Part shown: piece by piece, positions 16,718-25,612 of the stretch
Numbering within the stretch: position 1 is the first letter of the stretch
How the letters are laid out: the number at the start of each line of letters is the position of its first letter
NCBI RefSeq assembly: GCF_014268595.2
Contig: NZ_CP077091.1
Span: forward strand, 146,501 to 210,500
Source of the DNA: Pseudomonas hamedanensis
Lineage (GTDB): Bacteria > Pseudomonadota > Gammaproteobacteria > Pseudomonadales > Pseudomonadaceae
Direction of reading: 5' to 3'
DNA length: 64,000 bases
Made by a program: the position numbers and the translations under genes
The notes under the pieces: generated by a model
What the model was told of the DNA's origin: nothing
Seen by the model: only the letters and a program-made list of their open reading frames with translations
Database searches by the model: none

Positions 16718-18127
16718 ATGGGCATTGTCCGCAAACCCGCCACCTATTCCTCTTCGGACCCAGGAAGGGCAGACGCAGGCCCGCTTCGTCGAACGAGGGC
16801 CAGCGTGCCGGGCGACGAAGGGCCTGCGCCGAAGCTTTTTCGCCACGATGAGTCTCACCCGCCGTCGCCTCAGACGGGGCAACCTGAAACGCCGGTCCAA
16901 TCGCTCACGGTTTTAGCATTGCCGTCAGCCGAGATTTTGCCCGGTCGTCCAGTGGGTAACCCGCTTGAGCAATATCGCTTGAAGTCACCGGCGAGCTTGC
17001 CTCAGGCCGATGCTCGGGGCTTGAGGGTCTTCAAGGGGCGCCAGTACGTCGATATCGCTTCCGGCGAAATCGTGCAGGTCCGGCAAACCGCGACGACCGG
17101 CGAATATCGCGCGACGCTTGTGTCCGAACGAGAGGCGTCCGGGCCGCCGCTGTATTTCGATCCACAAGGCGGGATATGGAAGCTCCAACCGGCGCGATCT
17201 TCCACTGATGAAAGTCATGTCGTTGATATCGATATCGATCAGTTGATCCGCGAGGTTCGCAATGACGCGCTTGACACAAAACGCCTGCATGTCGGCAGTG
17301 ATGACCCGTTCGAGCGCAGCACCGCCCTCGATACCACATTGTTTGCGCGTGGCTTGAAGCAGTTCACGCCGGAGCAGGCGGCAGTCATTCGCTCGGAGCT
17401 GCGAGTGGTTGAAGGCATTTTCCACGATGCCAACCGTGCCATCGCGCTGAATCTGCCAAAAGCCGAGGCAATTTACGCAAGTTTTTTTGGCAGCAATCAC
17501 CGAGACGTTGCACAACCATTTGCCGACGCCGTCGCGCGCGGGCTGGCGCTCTCGCGCGAATATCAGGGCGTTTGGGGGGAAGCGAAAATTGTCGGGGTCG
17601 ACTCCAGCGATAGCGTCGCGGCATGGATGTACAAAAGGGACTTTCACGGCCGGCTGTTTATCAATCGAAAATTCATGCAGCCCGGTTTTTTGTGCTTGTC
17701 GCTGGGGCATGAAATGTTGCACACCAACCGAGTCGACCGGTTTCGCGCCATCGGCCCTAATGCGGCAGACTTCTTCTATCTGAAAGGTCATCTGAGCGGT
17801 TTGCTGGGTTCGGCTTCGCACGCTGTCCAAGACGGTCCGGAGCGGGCGGTGTCGGATATCATCATGCGCGGCGGGTTGACGGTCGCCTACTTGAAGGCCT
17901 TCGGCGACGATCACGATAGCTTCCTGTTTCGTATCAGCGATTATCTGGGACTTGGCGACGATCTGGATCTGCGCGCAGCGGTGGAGCTGTTCAATGCCAA
18001 TTCACCCATGCGCGCGCAGATGGCGGTCAGCAACGCCGACAGCCTCATCTACGCAGCGAAAAACATGCAGCTGTTGTATCGAAGTGCAGTCGAGCATGCG
18101 CCGCTTGACCGTAGTGGCACTGATTGA
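16718..18127 (+). CDS. Unassigned protein with HExxH zinc-metallopeptidase motif, possible secreted effector
   Basis: 469 residues. The first 90 are rich in Pro, Ser and Arg and probably disordered; there is no classical signal peptide. The region from 95 to 150 is a small beta domain (GLRVFKGRQYVDIASGEIVQ). Residues 200-440 are mostly helical and include LSLGHEMLHTNRVDRF with HEMLH at 331-335, the zinc-site pattern of gluzincin-type peptidases and of M91/NleD-like effectors. The third metal ligand is not obvious. AGAAAGGA lies before the ATG and two palindromes lie upstream. It stands alone, with no immunity or secretion gene adjacent. Peptidase activity and export are inferred. Confidence 0.7.
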   Translation: MGIVRKPATYSSSDPGRADAGPLRRTRASVPGDEGPAPKLFRHDESHPPSPQTGQPETPVQSLTVLALPSAEILPGRPVGNPLEQYRLKSPASLPQADARGLRVFKGRQYVDIASGEIVQVRQTATTGEYRATLVSEREASGPPLYFDPQGGIWKLQPARSSTDESHVVDIDIDQLIREVRNDALDTKRLHVGSDDPFERSTALDTTLFARGLKQFTPEQAAVIRSELRVVEGIFHDANRAIALNLPKAEAIYASFFGSNHRDVAQPFADAVARGLALSREYQGVWGEAKIVGVDSSDSVAAWMYKRDFHGRLFINRKFMQPGFLCLSLGHEMLHTNRVDRFRAIGPNAADFFYLKGHLSGLLGSASHAVQDGPERAVSDIIMRGGLTVAYLKAFGDDHDSFLFRISDYLGLGDDLDLRAAVELFNANSPMRAQMAVSNADSLIYAAKNMQLLYRSAVEHAPLDRSGTD

Positions 18128-18210
18128 GACGAACGAGCGCCAGTCAAAACATCGCAGCCCTCGACGCTCTACATTATGATCAGCCTTTAATCTGTAACTG
18201 GATGCTTCCC

Positions 18211-18909
18211 ATGACTGATCTGTCCGCGTTCCCTATCACCCGGAAATGGCCGGCGCAGTACCCCGACTGGATTCAGCTCTACTCGCTGCCGACACCCAAC
18301 GGCGTCAAAGTGTCGATCATGCTCGAAGAAATCGGCTTGCCGTACGAGCCGCACCGCGTCGGCTTTGACACCCACGACCAGACGTCGCCGGAGTTTCTTT
18401 CGCTGAACCCGAACAACAAGATCCCCGCAATCCTTGATCCGCACGGCCCGGAAGACAAGCCGCTGCCGTTGTTCGAATCCGGCGCGATCCTGATTTATCT
18501 GGCGGACAAGAGCGGCCAGTTGCTCGCTCAGGAAGGCGCGTTGCGCTACGAAACCATTCAGTGGCTGATGTTCCAGATGGGCGGCGTTGGCCCGATGTTC
18601 GGCCAGCTCGGGTTTTTCAATAAATTCGCTGGCAAGGACTTCGAGGACAAGCGTCCGCGCGACCGCTATGTCGAAGAAAGCAAACGCCTGCTCAACGTAT
18701 TGAATGGCCGTCTTGAGGGGCGCGACTGGATCATGGGCGAGCGTTACACCATCGCCGATATCGCCACGTTCCCGTGGGTGCGCAACCTGATCGGGTTCTA
18801 TGAGGCCGGCGATCTGGTCGGTATCCAGAACTTCCCCAATGTCACCCGGGTGCTGGAGCGCTTTCTCGCCCGGCCGGCGGTCATCCGCGGCCTGACCATT
18901 CCTTCCTGA
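18211..18909 (+). CDS. Glutathione S-transferase, YghU/YfcG-like
   Basis: 232 residues. The N-terminal thioredoxin-fold half has IQLYSLPTPNGVKVSIMLEE, then LNPNNKIPAILDP and an ES pair (LFESGAILIYLAD) that contacts glutathione. The C-terminal helical half carries the N-capping box region YTIADIATFPWVRN. This is the pattern of nu-class enzymes such as YfcG and YghU, which have disulfide-bond reductase and peroxidase activity. ATG at 18211 gives the family start; an ATG at 18202 would add three residues. The gene is monocistronic, followed by a REPIN. Confidence 0.9.
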   Translation: MTDLSAFPITRKWPAQYPDWIQLYSLPTPNGVKVSIMLEEIGLPYEPHRVGFDTHDQTSPEFLSLNPNNKIPAILDPHGPEDKPLPLFESGAILIYLADKSGQLLAQEGALRYETIQWLMFQMGGVGPMFGQLGFFNKFAGKDFEDKRPRDRYVEESKRLLNVLNGRLEGRDWIMGERYTIADIATFPWVRNLIGFYEAGDLVGIQNFPNVTRVLERFLARPAVIRGLTIPS

Positions 18910-18925
18910 TTCCACACATGACCCT

Positions 18926-19014
18926 TGTAGGAGTGAGCCTGCTCGCGATAACGGTGTGTCAGATATGAATTTATCAACTGACGCACCGTTATCGCGAGCA
19001 GGCTCACTCCTACA
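18926..19014. repeat. REPIN
   Basis: Inverted REP doublet of the main type (TGTAGGAGTGAGCCTGCTCG and mirror) with the extended arms GATAACGGTGTGTCAG and CTGACGCACCGTTATC showing compensating changes that keep the stem paired. It lies between the GST gene and hemB. Confidence 0.95.
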
Positions 19015-19155
19015 GGAGATTTATGGTGGTCCGCAGATTATTGCAGGCTCAGTAACGCTCTGTTGATTGATCCAGGTTTGTCCCTCGCCCGCCGCAAGGC
19101 ATAAGCTTCACCCCCTACGACTTTCGTCTCATCCGCTGTTTTCAGGAAAGGCCCC

Positions 19156-20130
19156 ATGTCCAGTCAGTTCCCCGAAGCACGTCCCCGCCGTCTGCGCCGC
19201 AATGCGAGCCTGCGCACTTTGTTCCAGGAAACCGAATTCAGTCTGAACGATCTGGTACTGCCGATCTTCGTTGAGGAAGACATCGACGATTTTGTGCCGA
19301 TCACCAGCATGCCCGGCGTGCAGCGCATTCCCGAGCGCAAACTGGCCAGCGAGATCGAGCGCTATGCCCGCGCCGGTATCAAATCGGTGATGACCTTCGG
19401 CGTGTCCCATCGCCTGGATAGCAATGGCAGCGATACCTGGCGCGAAGACGGCCTGGTCTCGCGCATGTCGCGCATCGCCAAGGACGCCGTGCCGGAGATG
19501 ATCGTGATGTCCGACACTTGCTTCTGCGAGTACACCGATCACGGCCATTGTGGCGTGATGCACAACCACGAAGTCGACAATGACCAGACCCTGATCAACC
19601 TCGGCAAACAAGCCGTAGCGGCCGCTCGCGCTGGCGCTGACGTGATTGCACCGTCGGCGGCAATGGACGGTCAGGTGCGGGCGATCCGCCAGGCGCTGGA
19701 CGCCGCCGGGTTCACGCAGATTCCGATCATGGCCTACTCGACCAAATTCGCCTCGGCACTCTACGGGCCGTTCCGCGAGGCTGGTGGCAGTGCGTTGAAG
19801 GGCGACCGCAAAAGCTACCAGATGAACCCGATGAACCGCCGCGAAGCCCTGCGCGAATCGCTGCTGGATGAGCAGGAAGGCGCCGATGCGCTGATGGTCA
19901 AGCCGGCCGGTGCGTACCTGGACATCATCCGTGACATCCGTGAAGCGTCGAACCTGCCGCTGGCGGCGTATCAGGTCAGCGGCGAATACGCGATGATCAA
20001 GTTCGGTGCCCAGGCCGGGGCGATCGATGAGGATCGCGTGGTGCGCGAGAGCCTCGGCGCGATCAAGCGGGCCGGGGCCGATCTGATCTTCACTTACTTT
20101 GCGATGGACCTGGCGCTGGCGGGAATCTAA
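19156..20130 (+). CDS. hemB: Delta-aminolevulinic acid dehydratase, zinc (Cys-triad) type
   Basis: 324 residues, the same as E. coli HemB. It condenses two 5-aminolevulinate molecules to porphobilinogen in haem synthesis. The metal loop [15 protein letters not shown] places cysteines at 122, 124 and 132, the zinc-binding triad of E. coli and animal enzymes. The well-studied P. aeruginosa HemB instead has aspartates at these positions and is magnesium dependent. The two active-site lysines are present in AYSTKFAS and [17 protein letters not shown] precedes the ATG. It is flanked by REPINs and is probably a second hemB beside a magnesium-type copy elsewhere in the genome. Confidence 0.95.
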   Translation: MSSQFPEARPRRLRRNASLRTLFQETEFSLNDLVLPIFVEEDIDDFVPITSMPGVQRIPERKLASEIERYARAGIKSVMTFGVSHRLDSNGSDTWREDGLVSRMSRIAKDAVPEMIVMSDTCFCEYTDHGHCGVMHNHEVDNDQTLINLGKQAVAAARAGADVIAPSAAMDGQVRAIRQALDAAGFTQIPIMAYSTKFASALYGPFREAGGSALKGDRKSYQMNPMNRREALRESLLDEQEGADALMVKPAGAYLDIIRDIREASNLPLAAYQVSGEYAMIKFGAQAGAIDEDRVVRESLGAIKRAGADLIFTYFAMDLALAGI

Positions 20131-20150
20131 ACCCCAACACAAATCCAAAC

Positions 20151-20239
20151 TGTAGGAGTGAGCCTGCTCGCGATAGCGGTGTGTCAGTCGAGAAATTCAT
20201 GTCGGGTAAACCGCCATCGCGAGCAAGCCCGCTCCCACA
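20151..20239. repeat. REPIN with diverged arms
   Basis: The left arm is a perfect TGTAGGAGTGAGCCTGCTCG, whereas the right arm reads CGAGCAAGCCCGCTCCCACA, so three positions no longer match the left arm. It lies between hemB and the convergent monooxygenase gene. Confidence 0.88.
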
Positions 20240-20255
20240 TTTGAATTGTTGTGTG

Positions 20256-21785
20256 TCAGTTGAAGTAAGGCCGAATCCCGTGATCGCGCAAGTAGCGCTC
20301 TATCACTTTCGGGTCGGCGCTGTTCTCGGCAATCGCCACATAAGTGTCCGGGCGCAGCAAGTAAAAGCCGTTGCGCCCCAGACCCGCCGTTTCAAACGCC
20401 GGGCGCCAGTCGAACACATGCAGCGGCAGATGGTGTTCATGGCACCAGGCAATCATCTCGTCACTGGTATCGCCGTACACATGCACTTGCCAGCACGGCT
20501 GTCTTAGCGGTTCATAGTTATCGCCTTCACCATCGTGTACCCACGGCAAGCGGTCGCCGCCGTGCACATGCCCGGCTTCGCCCTGGCTGAGCGGCATGCC
20601 GCGGTAGTTGAGGGTGACTTGCGAAACCGTACGGAAAAGGAACTCGCGGCTGGCCTCGAACGCGGCCATTTTCGGGATCAGAAACGGCGCCACACGCATG
20701 CGCAACATATCTGCCATGCGGCCCTCGGCGGTGACAAAACTGAAGACTTTGTCGGTCGTCGACACCAGTCGGCGGGCGAAGGCGATGCGTTCGGTTTCGT
20801 AGCTGTCGAGCAGCTTGGGCTCAGCGCCACCGCCGAGCACGGCGGCGAGTTTCCAGGCCAGATTGATCGCATCGCCGATGCCGGTGTTCATGCCCTGGCC
20901 GCCGGCAGGGCTGTGCACATGGGCGGCATCACCGAGCAGAAAGGCGCGGCCGCTGCGAAAATGCTCGGCCACGCGGTGATGCACGCGATAGGTGGAAAAC
21001 CAGTGAACGTCTTCGATGTGCAGCTTCAGGTGCTCGATGGCGCGACGGCTGACATCGGAAAACGCCAGGGTGTCGGCGCGCTCGGCACGTTCGTCACGCA
21101 CGGTACCGATCAGCCGTGCGCGGCCTTCGCCGGACAGCGGAAATACTGCCAGGAAATCCGCTTCGTCGAGATCCAGATGCAGCTCGCCGTTCATCGCCGG
21201 GCCGCTGGCGCGTACATCCGCGACATAGAAGACTTGCTGATACGTGCCGCCGGGAAAACCGCTATCAAGGGTTTTGCGCACCACCGAACGGGCGCCGTCG
21301 CAACCGGCCAGATAACAGGCCTGACAGACTTCCTGCTCGCCATCGGGCAGACGCAGATGTGCGGTGAGACCGTCGGCGTTCTCTACGAAGCTTTCCAGCG
21401 AAGTATTGCGTTCGACGTTGACGCCATAGTCTTCCAGACGCTCGAGCAACAGCCGTTCGTGCTCGTCCTGCGGGAAGATTTCGACGAAGGCGTAGGGCGT
21501 CAGGCCTTCGCCGATGCGCTTGAGCGGCAATTGCGCGACGGGTTTGCCGTTGACCCAGAAATTCGCCGCCGCGATTTGATGGCCGCGACGCACGATGGTG
21601 TCGGCCAGGCCCAGTTGGCGATACAGCTCCAGCGTGCGCGCCTGCACGGCCAGGGCGCGGGAGGTGGTGCCAGGCGCCGAGGTCTTGTCGATGATGCGCA
21701 CGCGCACGCCGAGTTTGCTCAGCCACAGGCCCAGCACCAGCCCGGTCGGGCCGGCGCCGATGATCAGGACGTCGCTGCGGTTCAT
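20256..21785 (-). CDS. FAD-dependent aromatic-ring monooxygenase-like protein (PheA/TfdB family)
   Basis: 509 residues of the class A flavoprotein monooxygenases. The FAD-binding GAGPTG is at 10-15, the DG motif is in GCDGARS at 161-167, and the GD motif is in LLGDAAHVHSPAGGQG at 283-298. A C-terminal thioredoxin-like domain follows, as in phenol and pentachlorophenol hydroxylases. Enzymes of this group use NAD(P)H and O2 to hydroxylate aromatic rings; the substrate is not evident. AGGAGGG lies before the start. No adjacent ring-cleavage gene or regulator is present, which argues against a dedicated catabolic operon here. Confidence 0.9.
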   Translation of the reverse strand: MNRSDVLIIGAGPTGLVLGLWLSKLGVRVRIIDKTSAPGTTSRALAVQARTLELYRQLGLADTIVRRGHQIAAANFWVNGKPVAQLPLKRIGEGLTPYAFVEIFPQDEHERLLLERLEDYGVNVERNTSLESFVENADGLTAHLRLPDGEQEVCQACYLAGCDGARSVVRKTLDSGFPGGTYQQVFYVADVRASGPAMNGELHLDLDEADFLAVFPLSGEGRARLIGTVRDERAERADTLAFSDVSRRAIEHLKLHIEDVHWFSTYRVHHRVAEHFRSGRAFLLGDAAHVHSPAGGQGMNTGIGDAINLAWKLAAVLGGGAEPKLLDSYETERIAFARRLVSTTDKVFSFVTAEGRMADMLRMRVAPFLIPKMAAFEASREFLFRTVSQVTLNYRGMPLSQGEAGHVHGGDRLPWVHDGEGDNYEPLRQPCWQVHVYGDTSDEMIAWCHEHHLPLHVFDWRPAFETAGLGRNGFYLLRPDTYVAIAENSADPKVIERYLRDHGIRPYFN

Positions 21786-21849
21786 GGGGCTGCCCTCCTG
21801 TTGCTGTGCAACAAGTATGGATCAGATGTAGACGGTAGTCAGTTCCGGC

Positions 21850-21920
21850 CCCTTCGCGACCAGGCTCGCTCCCACATTGGCACGCATTCCAATGTGGGAG
21901 CGAGCCTGCTCGCGAAGGGG
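21850..21920. repeat. Close-spaced inverted REP pair
   Basis: CCTTCGCGACCAGGCTCGCT and its mirror AGCGAGCCTGCTCGCGAAGG flank a loop containing CATTGG and CCAATG. It sits between the start of the monooxygenase gene and the end of the TonB-dependent receptor gene. Confidence 0.9.
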
Positions 21921-21942
21921 CCCGATCCAGCACCGCAAAAAC

Positions 21943-21980
21943 AAAAAGGCTCCGCAGCCATCACGCTGCGGAGCCTTTTT
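21943..21980 (-). terminator. Rho-independent terminator of the siderophore receptor gene
   Basis: On the minus strand AAAGGCTCCGCAG pairs with CTGCGGAGCCTTT around a GTGATGG loop, followed by a run of T. It begins 16 bp past the receptor stop codon at 21997. The stem is 13 bp and perfect. Confidence 0.88.
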
Positions 21981-21996
21981 CACAGGATACGGTCGC

Positions 21997-24201
21997 TTAA
22001 AAGTCGATAGTCCCCGACAACTTCGCCACCCGCGGTTCGCCCTGGGTCAAATACCCACCCTGAGCCGACTCCCAGTAGCGCTTGTTCGCCAGGTTTTCCA
22101 CGCCCAGACGCACGGTAACGTCCTTCTGCGACACCTTGAACGCGTACCGCGCGCCCGCATCGAAACGGTTCCAGGTCGGCAAGCTGAGGTTGTTCGCCGC
22201 GTCGGCATATTGCCCGCCGGTGCGCAGCATCCGCGCGTTCAGCGCTACGCCTTGCAGGCCGGGCACGTCCCAATCGGCACCGGCATTGAACTGGAAGGTC
22301 GGCACGCCAATGGCGCGGTTGCCGTCGTTGGCGCCGTTGAGGGTATTTTTCAGTTCGGTGTCCATCAGGGTCAGGCCGCTGATCAGGCGCAGGCCTTCGA
22401 GCGGCTCGCCGAACACGTTCATTTCCACGCCTTTGTTGATCTGTTCGCCTTCACGCACATAGGTGCAAGTGGTCGGACCGTTGATTTCGCAGTAGCCATC
22501 GCTTGGCTGCTCGATGCGGTATACGCCCAGACTGGCCCCGTAAGTGCCCATGTCGACTTTCACGCCCAGTTCGGTCTGCTTGGAGCGCGCCGGTGCGTAG
22601 ACTTCGTTGCCATTGGTGACGCGAAAGCCGCCGGAGCTGGTTGGCGAGGTCGGACCCTGCGCCAGGCCTTCGATGTGGTTGGCATAGAGCGACACATGCT
22701 CCCACGGCTTGAACACGATGCCGTACACCGGCGTGGTGATCGCTTCGTCGTAGCTCGACTTGCGCCCGCCGCTGCCCCAACTGGCGTAGTTGTAGCCTTG
22801 CACGACCATCTGCTGACGACGCAGGCCGGCGGTGATTAGCAGGCGATCATCGAAGAAGCCGAGGGTGTCGGAGATCGCCACGCTGCGGTTGAAGGTTTTG
22901 CCGACGATGCCCGGGTCATTGAGATCGCCCCCGGCAAAGTTGCCGACCGGCGCCGGGGTTTGTACCGGGTGATCGATGTTGTTGGGGTAGCGGGTCAGGT
23001 CGAAATCATAGGCGCTGCGCTGCTCGGCCCAGATCCCGGTGAGGCCCACATTGAGCTTGTGGCTGACAGGCCCTGTGTTGAATTTGCCGTTGAGCCCGGC
23101 CATGACGCTGGTGTTGTCCTCGTCATGGGGCACAAACGAGCCGGTGGTGAACGACGCACCGTTGTTGCCGACCAGCGTGGTCGAGTTGTAGCGGCCGACT
23201 TCGCGGGTGTGCTTGGCGCCACCGGCCGCGTAGGCCGTCCAGTTGTCGTTCAGATCGTATTCGGCGCGAAGCATGCCGAAGGTGTCTTCGATATCGGTGT
23301 AGCCCCACTTCGGCGCGTAGTTGGTGTCGGCTGACGGCGCGTCCGGCAGGTGCGTGGCGGTGCCGAGGTTGACAGAGCTGCGGCCGCCGTTGACGCGTTC
23401 TTTCTGGTAAGCGAAGTCGCCGGAAAGGCGCAGCGCATCGCCGCGGTAATCGAGGCCGATGGCAAAGAGCTTCGAGCGCTGGTTTTCGTGGTCGATGGCG
23501 GTATCGCCTTCGCGTTGGGACAAGTTGATGCGCGCGCCAAACCGGTTGTCTTCACCGAAACGCTGGCCGATGTCCAGGTGCTGGCCGACGCGGCCTTCAC
23601 TGCTGATGTCGGTGGTGAAGCGGCGCAGCGGTTCGTCGCCGGCACGTTTGGGTTGCAGGTTGACGCCGCCACCGATGCCCGAGCCGGTCGGGGTCACGCC
23701 GTTGATAAAGGCGTTGGGGCCTTTGAACACTTCCACGCGCTCCAGGGCGTCGGTGGAAATGATCTGCCGTGGCAGCACGCCGTACAGGCCGTTATAGGAA
23801 ATATCATCGCCATTGAGCGGCAGGCCGCGAATCATGAAGACCTGCGCCTGGTTGGAGAACCCCGAGGCCTGACGCACCGATGCATCGTTGAGCAGCACGT
23901 CGGCGACGTCTTCGGCCTGTTGATCCTGGATCAATTGCTCGGTATACGACGCAGCGCTAAATGGGACGTCCATCATGTCCTGATTGCCCAGCACGCCCAA
24001 CTGGCCGCCGCGGGCGACCTGACCGCCAGCGTAGACCGGGGGCAGGGCGTTGGGTGTCGGGGCCTGGGCGTTGATGTTGACGTCGTCCAGCACCAGCTCT
24101 TTGCGGTTTTCTTCAGCGGCGTGAGCGGTGAAGGGCAGGGAGCACAGCAGGGCAAGCAATGTCGGGCGCAAGGGGGCGCCGAGTCGAGCTGAAGCGGGCA
24201 T
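21997..24201 (-). CDS. TonB-dependent siderophore receptor
   Basis: 734 residues. A signal peptide (1-28, ending FTAHAAEE) leads directly to a TonB box-like segment KELVLDDVNI and a plug domain (VADVLLNDASVRQASGF, RGLPLNGDDISYNGLYG, RVEVFKGPNAFINGV). A 22-strand beta barrel ends in the aromatic residue of SGTIDF, the outer-membrane insertion signal. There is no N-terminal STN signalling domain, so it is not a FecA-type transducer. The family takes up ferric siderophores using TonB/ExbBD energy. The ligand is unknown. A terminator follows; no clear Fur box was found upstream. The import cluster at 28-38 kb includes a separate receptor. Confidence 0.95.
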   Translation of the reverse strand: MPASARLGAPLRPTLLALLCSLPFTAHAAEENRKELVLDDVNINAQAPTPNALPPVYAGGQVARGGQLGVLGNQDMMDVPFSAASYTEQLIQDQQAEDVADVLLNDASVRQASGFSNQAQVFMIRGLPLNGDDISYNGLYGVLPRQIISTDALERVEVFKGPNAFINGVTPTGSGIGGGVNLQPKRAGDEPLRRFTTDISSEGRVGQHLDIGQRFGEDNRFGARINLSQREGDTAIDHENQRSKLFAIGLDYRGDALRLSGDFAYQKERVNGGRSSVNLGTATHLPDAPSADTNYAPKWGYTDIEDTFGMLRAEYDLNDNWTAYAAGGAKHTREVGRYNSTTLVGNNGASFTTGSFVPHDEDNTSVMAGLNGKFNTGPVSHKLNVGLTGIWAEQRSAYDFDLTRYPNNIDHPVQTPAPVGNFAGGDLNDPGIVGKTFNRSVAISDTLGFFDDRLLITAGLRRQQMVVQGYNYASWGSGGRKSSYDEAITTPVYGIVFKPWEHVSLYANHIEGLAQGPTSPTSSGGFRVTNGNEVYAPARSKQTELGVKVDMGTYGASLGVYRIEQPSDGYCEINGPTTCTYVREGEQINKGVEMNVFGEPLEGLRLISGLTLMDTELKNTLNGANDGNRAIGVPTFQFNAGADWDVPGLQGVALNARMLRTGGQYADAANNLSLPTWNRFDAGARYAFKVSQKDVTVRLGVENLANKRYWESAQGGYLTQGEPRVAKLSGTIDF

Positions 24202-24331
24202 GTCGATTACCTGGAGGCGCGCGGCCGGTTGGAAAAATAAGGACAGCGCGCAACTCCTTGCGCAAATACGACTCCAGGCGCGAATGATAGATTTTCGCAG
24301 TAACGTTTTGCAATCAGATTGTCATCACCCT

Positions 24332-24415
24332 TGTAGGAGCTGCCGAAGGCTGCGATCTTTTGATTTTGTCTCTTAAAACAAGATCAAAAGATCGCAGCCT
24401 GCGGCAGCTCCTACA
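24332..24415. repeat. Second-type inverted repeat (GTAGGAGCTGCCGAAGGCTGCG)
   Basis: TGTAGGAGCTGCCGAAGGCT and AGCCTGCGGCAGCTCCTACA form the ends of an 84-bp inverted repeat whose arms extend through GCGATCTTTTGAT/ATCAAAAGATCGC. It is a REPIN-like unit of a different REP family from the common one and the only copy of its type in the window. Confidence 0.9.
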
Positions 24416-24460
24416 GGGGGTGTGTATGGTGGTTTGGCTAAATTGATTGGATGGAGCAAC

Positions 24461-25543
24461 ATGCGACTACTCATTACTCTCGGCGCCTTGCTGCTGCTCG
24501 CCGGTTGCGCCAGCCAGCGCAGCCACGAACCGGCGCCACGTCCGCCCGCTGAAGTGAAGGCTGAAATCGTTCGTCTGCTGCCGGCGAAAACCGCCGACCG
24601 CCAGGGCTGGGCCACGGATATTTACGCCGCGTTTGCCGCGCAGGGCATCAGCACCACCACGCAGAATATTTGCTCGGTACTGGCCGTGGCAGAACAGGAA
24701 TCCACCTTCCAGGCCGATCCGGCGGTGCCCGGTCTGGGCAAGATCGCCCGCGACGAAATCAACCGTCGCGCGGCCAAGGTGCACATCCCCAGCCTGTTGG
24801 TCAGCGGCGCTCTGCAAGTGCGCTCGCCCAATGGCAAGACTTACAGCGAACGCCTGAACTCAGCACGCAGCGAAAAGGAGTTGAGCGCCATTTTCGACGA
24901 CTTCATCGGCATGGTGCCGATGGGCCGTACGTTGTTCGGTGGCTTCAACCCGGTGCACACCGGCGGACCGATGCAGGTCAGCATTGAATTTGCCGAAGAA
25001 CACGCCAAGGACTACCCGTACCCGGTGGACGGCACGATTCGCCGCGAAGTGTTCAGCCGTCGCGGTGGCATGTACTTCGGCATCGCCCATTTGCTCGGTT
25101 ACCCGGTGAATTACCGCGAGCCGCTGTATCGCTTCGCCGATTTCAACGCCGGCTGGTACGCCAGCCGCAACGCCGCGTTTCAGAACGCGGTCAGCCGCGC
25201 TTCCGGCATTCCGTTGACCCTGGACGGCGATTTGATTCGCTACGATTCGATCATGCCCGGCAGCACCGAACTGGCAGTGCGCACCCTCGGCAAGTCACTG
25301 GGCATGCGCAACCCGACGATTCGCGATCAACTGGAGAAGGGCAAAACGCTGGAGTTCGAAGAGACCAAGCTCTATCAGCGCGTATTCGAACTGGCGGAGC
25401 GAGCCGAAGGCAAGCCGTTACCGCGCGCGGTATTGCCGGGAATCGTGCTGCAGAGCCCGAAAATCACCCGAAAACTCACGACAGCGTGGTTCGCCAAACG
25501 CGTGGACGAGCGCTACAAGCGGTGCATGGCCAAGGCCGGCTGA
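24461..25543 (+). CDS. DUF1615 lipoprotein
   Basis: 360 residues with a lipoprotein signal (lipobox LLAGC, lipidated cysteine at residue 15). The mature part contains TTQNICSVLAVAEQESTFQA, reminiscent of the glutamate region of lysozyme-like transglycosylases, then GGPMQVSIEFAEEHAKDYPY and SRRGGMYFGIAHLLGYPVNY. This is the DUF1615 pattern; a peptidoglycan-related role is plausible but unproven. The in-frame start at 24422 overlaps the repeat and was rejected. The gene stands alone and ends at a bidirectional terminator. Confidence 0.88.
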   Translation: MRLLITLGALLLLAGCASQRSHEPAPRPPAEVKAEIVRLLPAKTADRQGWATDIYAAFAAQGISTTTQNICSVLAVAEQESTFQADPAVPGLGKIARDEINRRAAKVHIPSLLVSGALQVRSPNGKTYSERLNSARSEKELSAIFDDFIGMVPMGRTLFGGFNPVHTGGPMQVSIEFAEEHAKDYPYPVDGTIRREVFSRRGGMYFGIAHLLGYPVNYREPLYRFADFNAGWYASRNAAFQNAVSRASGIPLTLDGDLIRYDSIMPGSTELAVRTLGKSLGMRNPTIRDQLEKGKTLEFEETKLYQRVFELAERAEGKPLPRAVLPGIVLQSPKITRKLTTAWFAKRVDERYKRCMAKAG

Positions 25544-25554
25544 TCCTGCGGACA

Positions 25555-25585
25555 TAAAAAACCCGGCTGCGGGAGCCGGGTTTCT
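25555..25585. terminator. Bidirectional rho-independent terminator
   Basis: AAACCCGGCT-CCCGC-AGCCGGGTTT is a 10-bp stem. Read on the minus strand it ends in six T residues and serves the tandem-repeat gene at 25613; on the plus strand it follows the DUF1615 gene with a shorter TTTCTCT tail. Confidence 0.85.
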
Positions 25586-25612
25586 CTGGGGTGTTGCGCT
25601 TGCAGTCGTGCA

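Noticed and set aside
20535..22010. 491-residue plus-strand open frame
   Set aside because: It is a mirror of the FAD monooxygenase, which has all flavin motifs on the minus strand, and runs into REP sequence at the end.
24202..24330. Possible Fur box upstream of the siderophore receptor gene
   Set aside because: GAATGATAGATTTTCGC has only a loose match to the 19-bp Fur consensus; not enough to report as a site.
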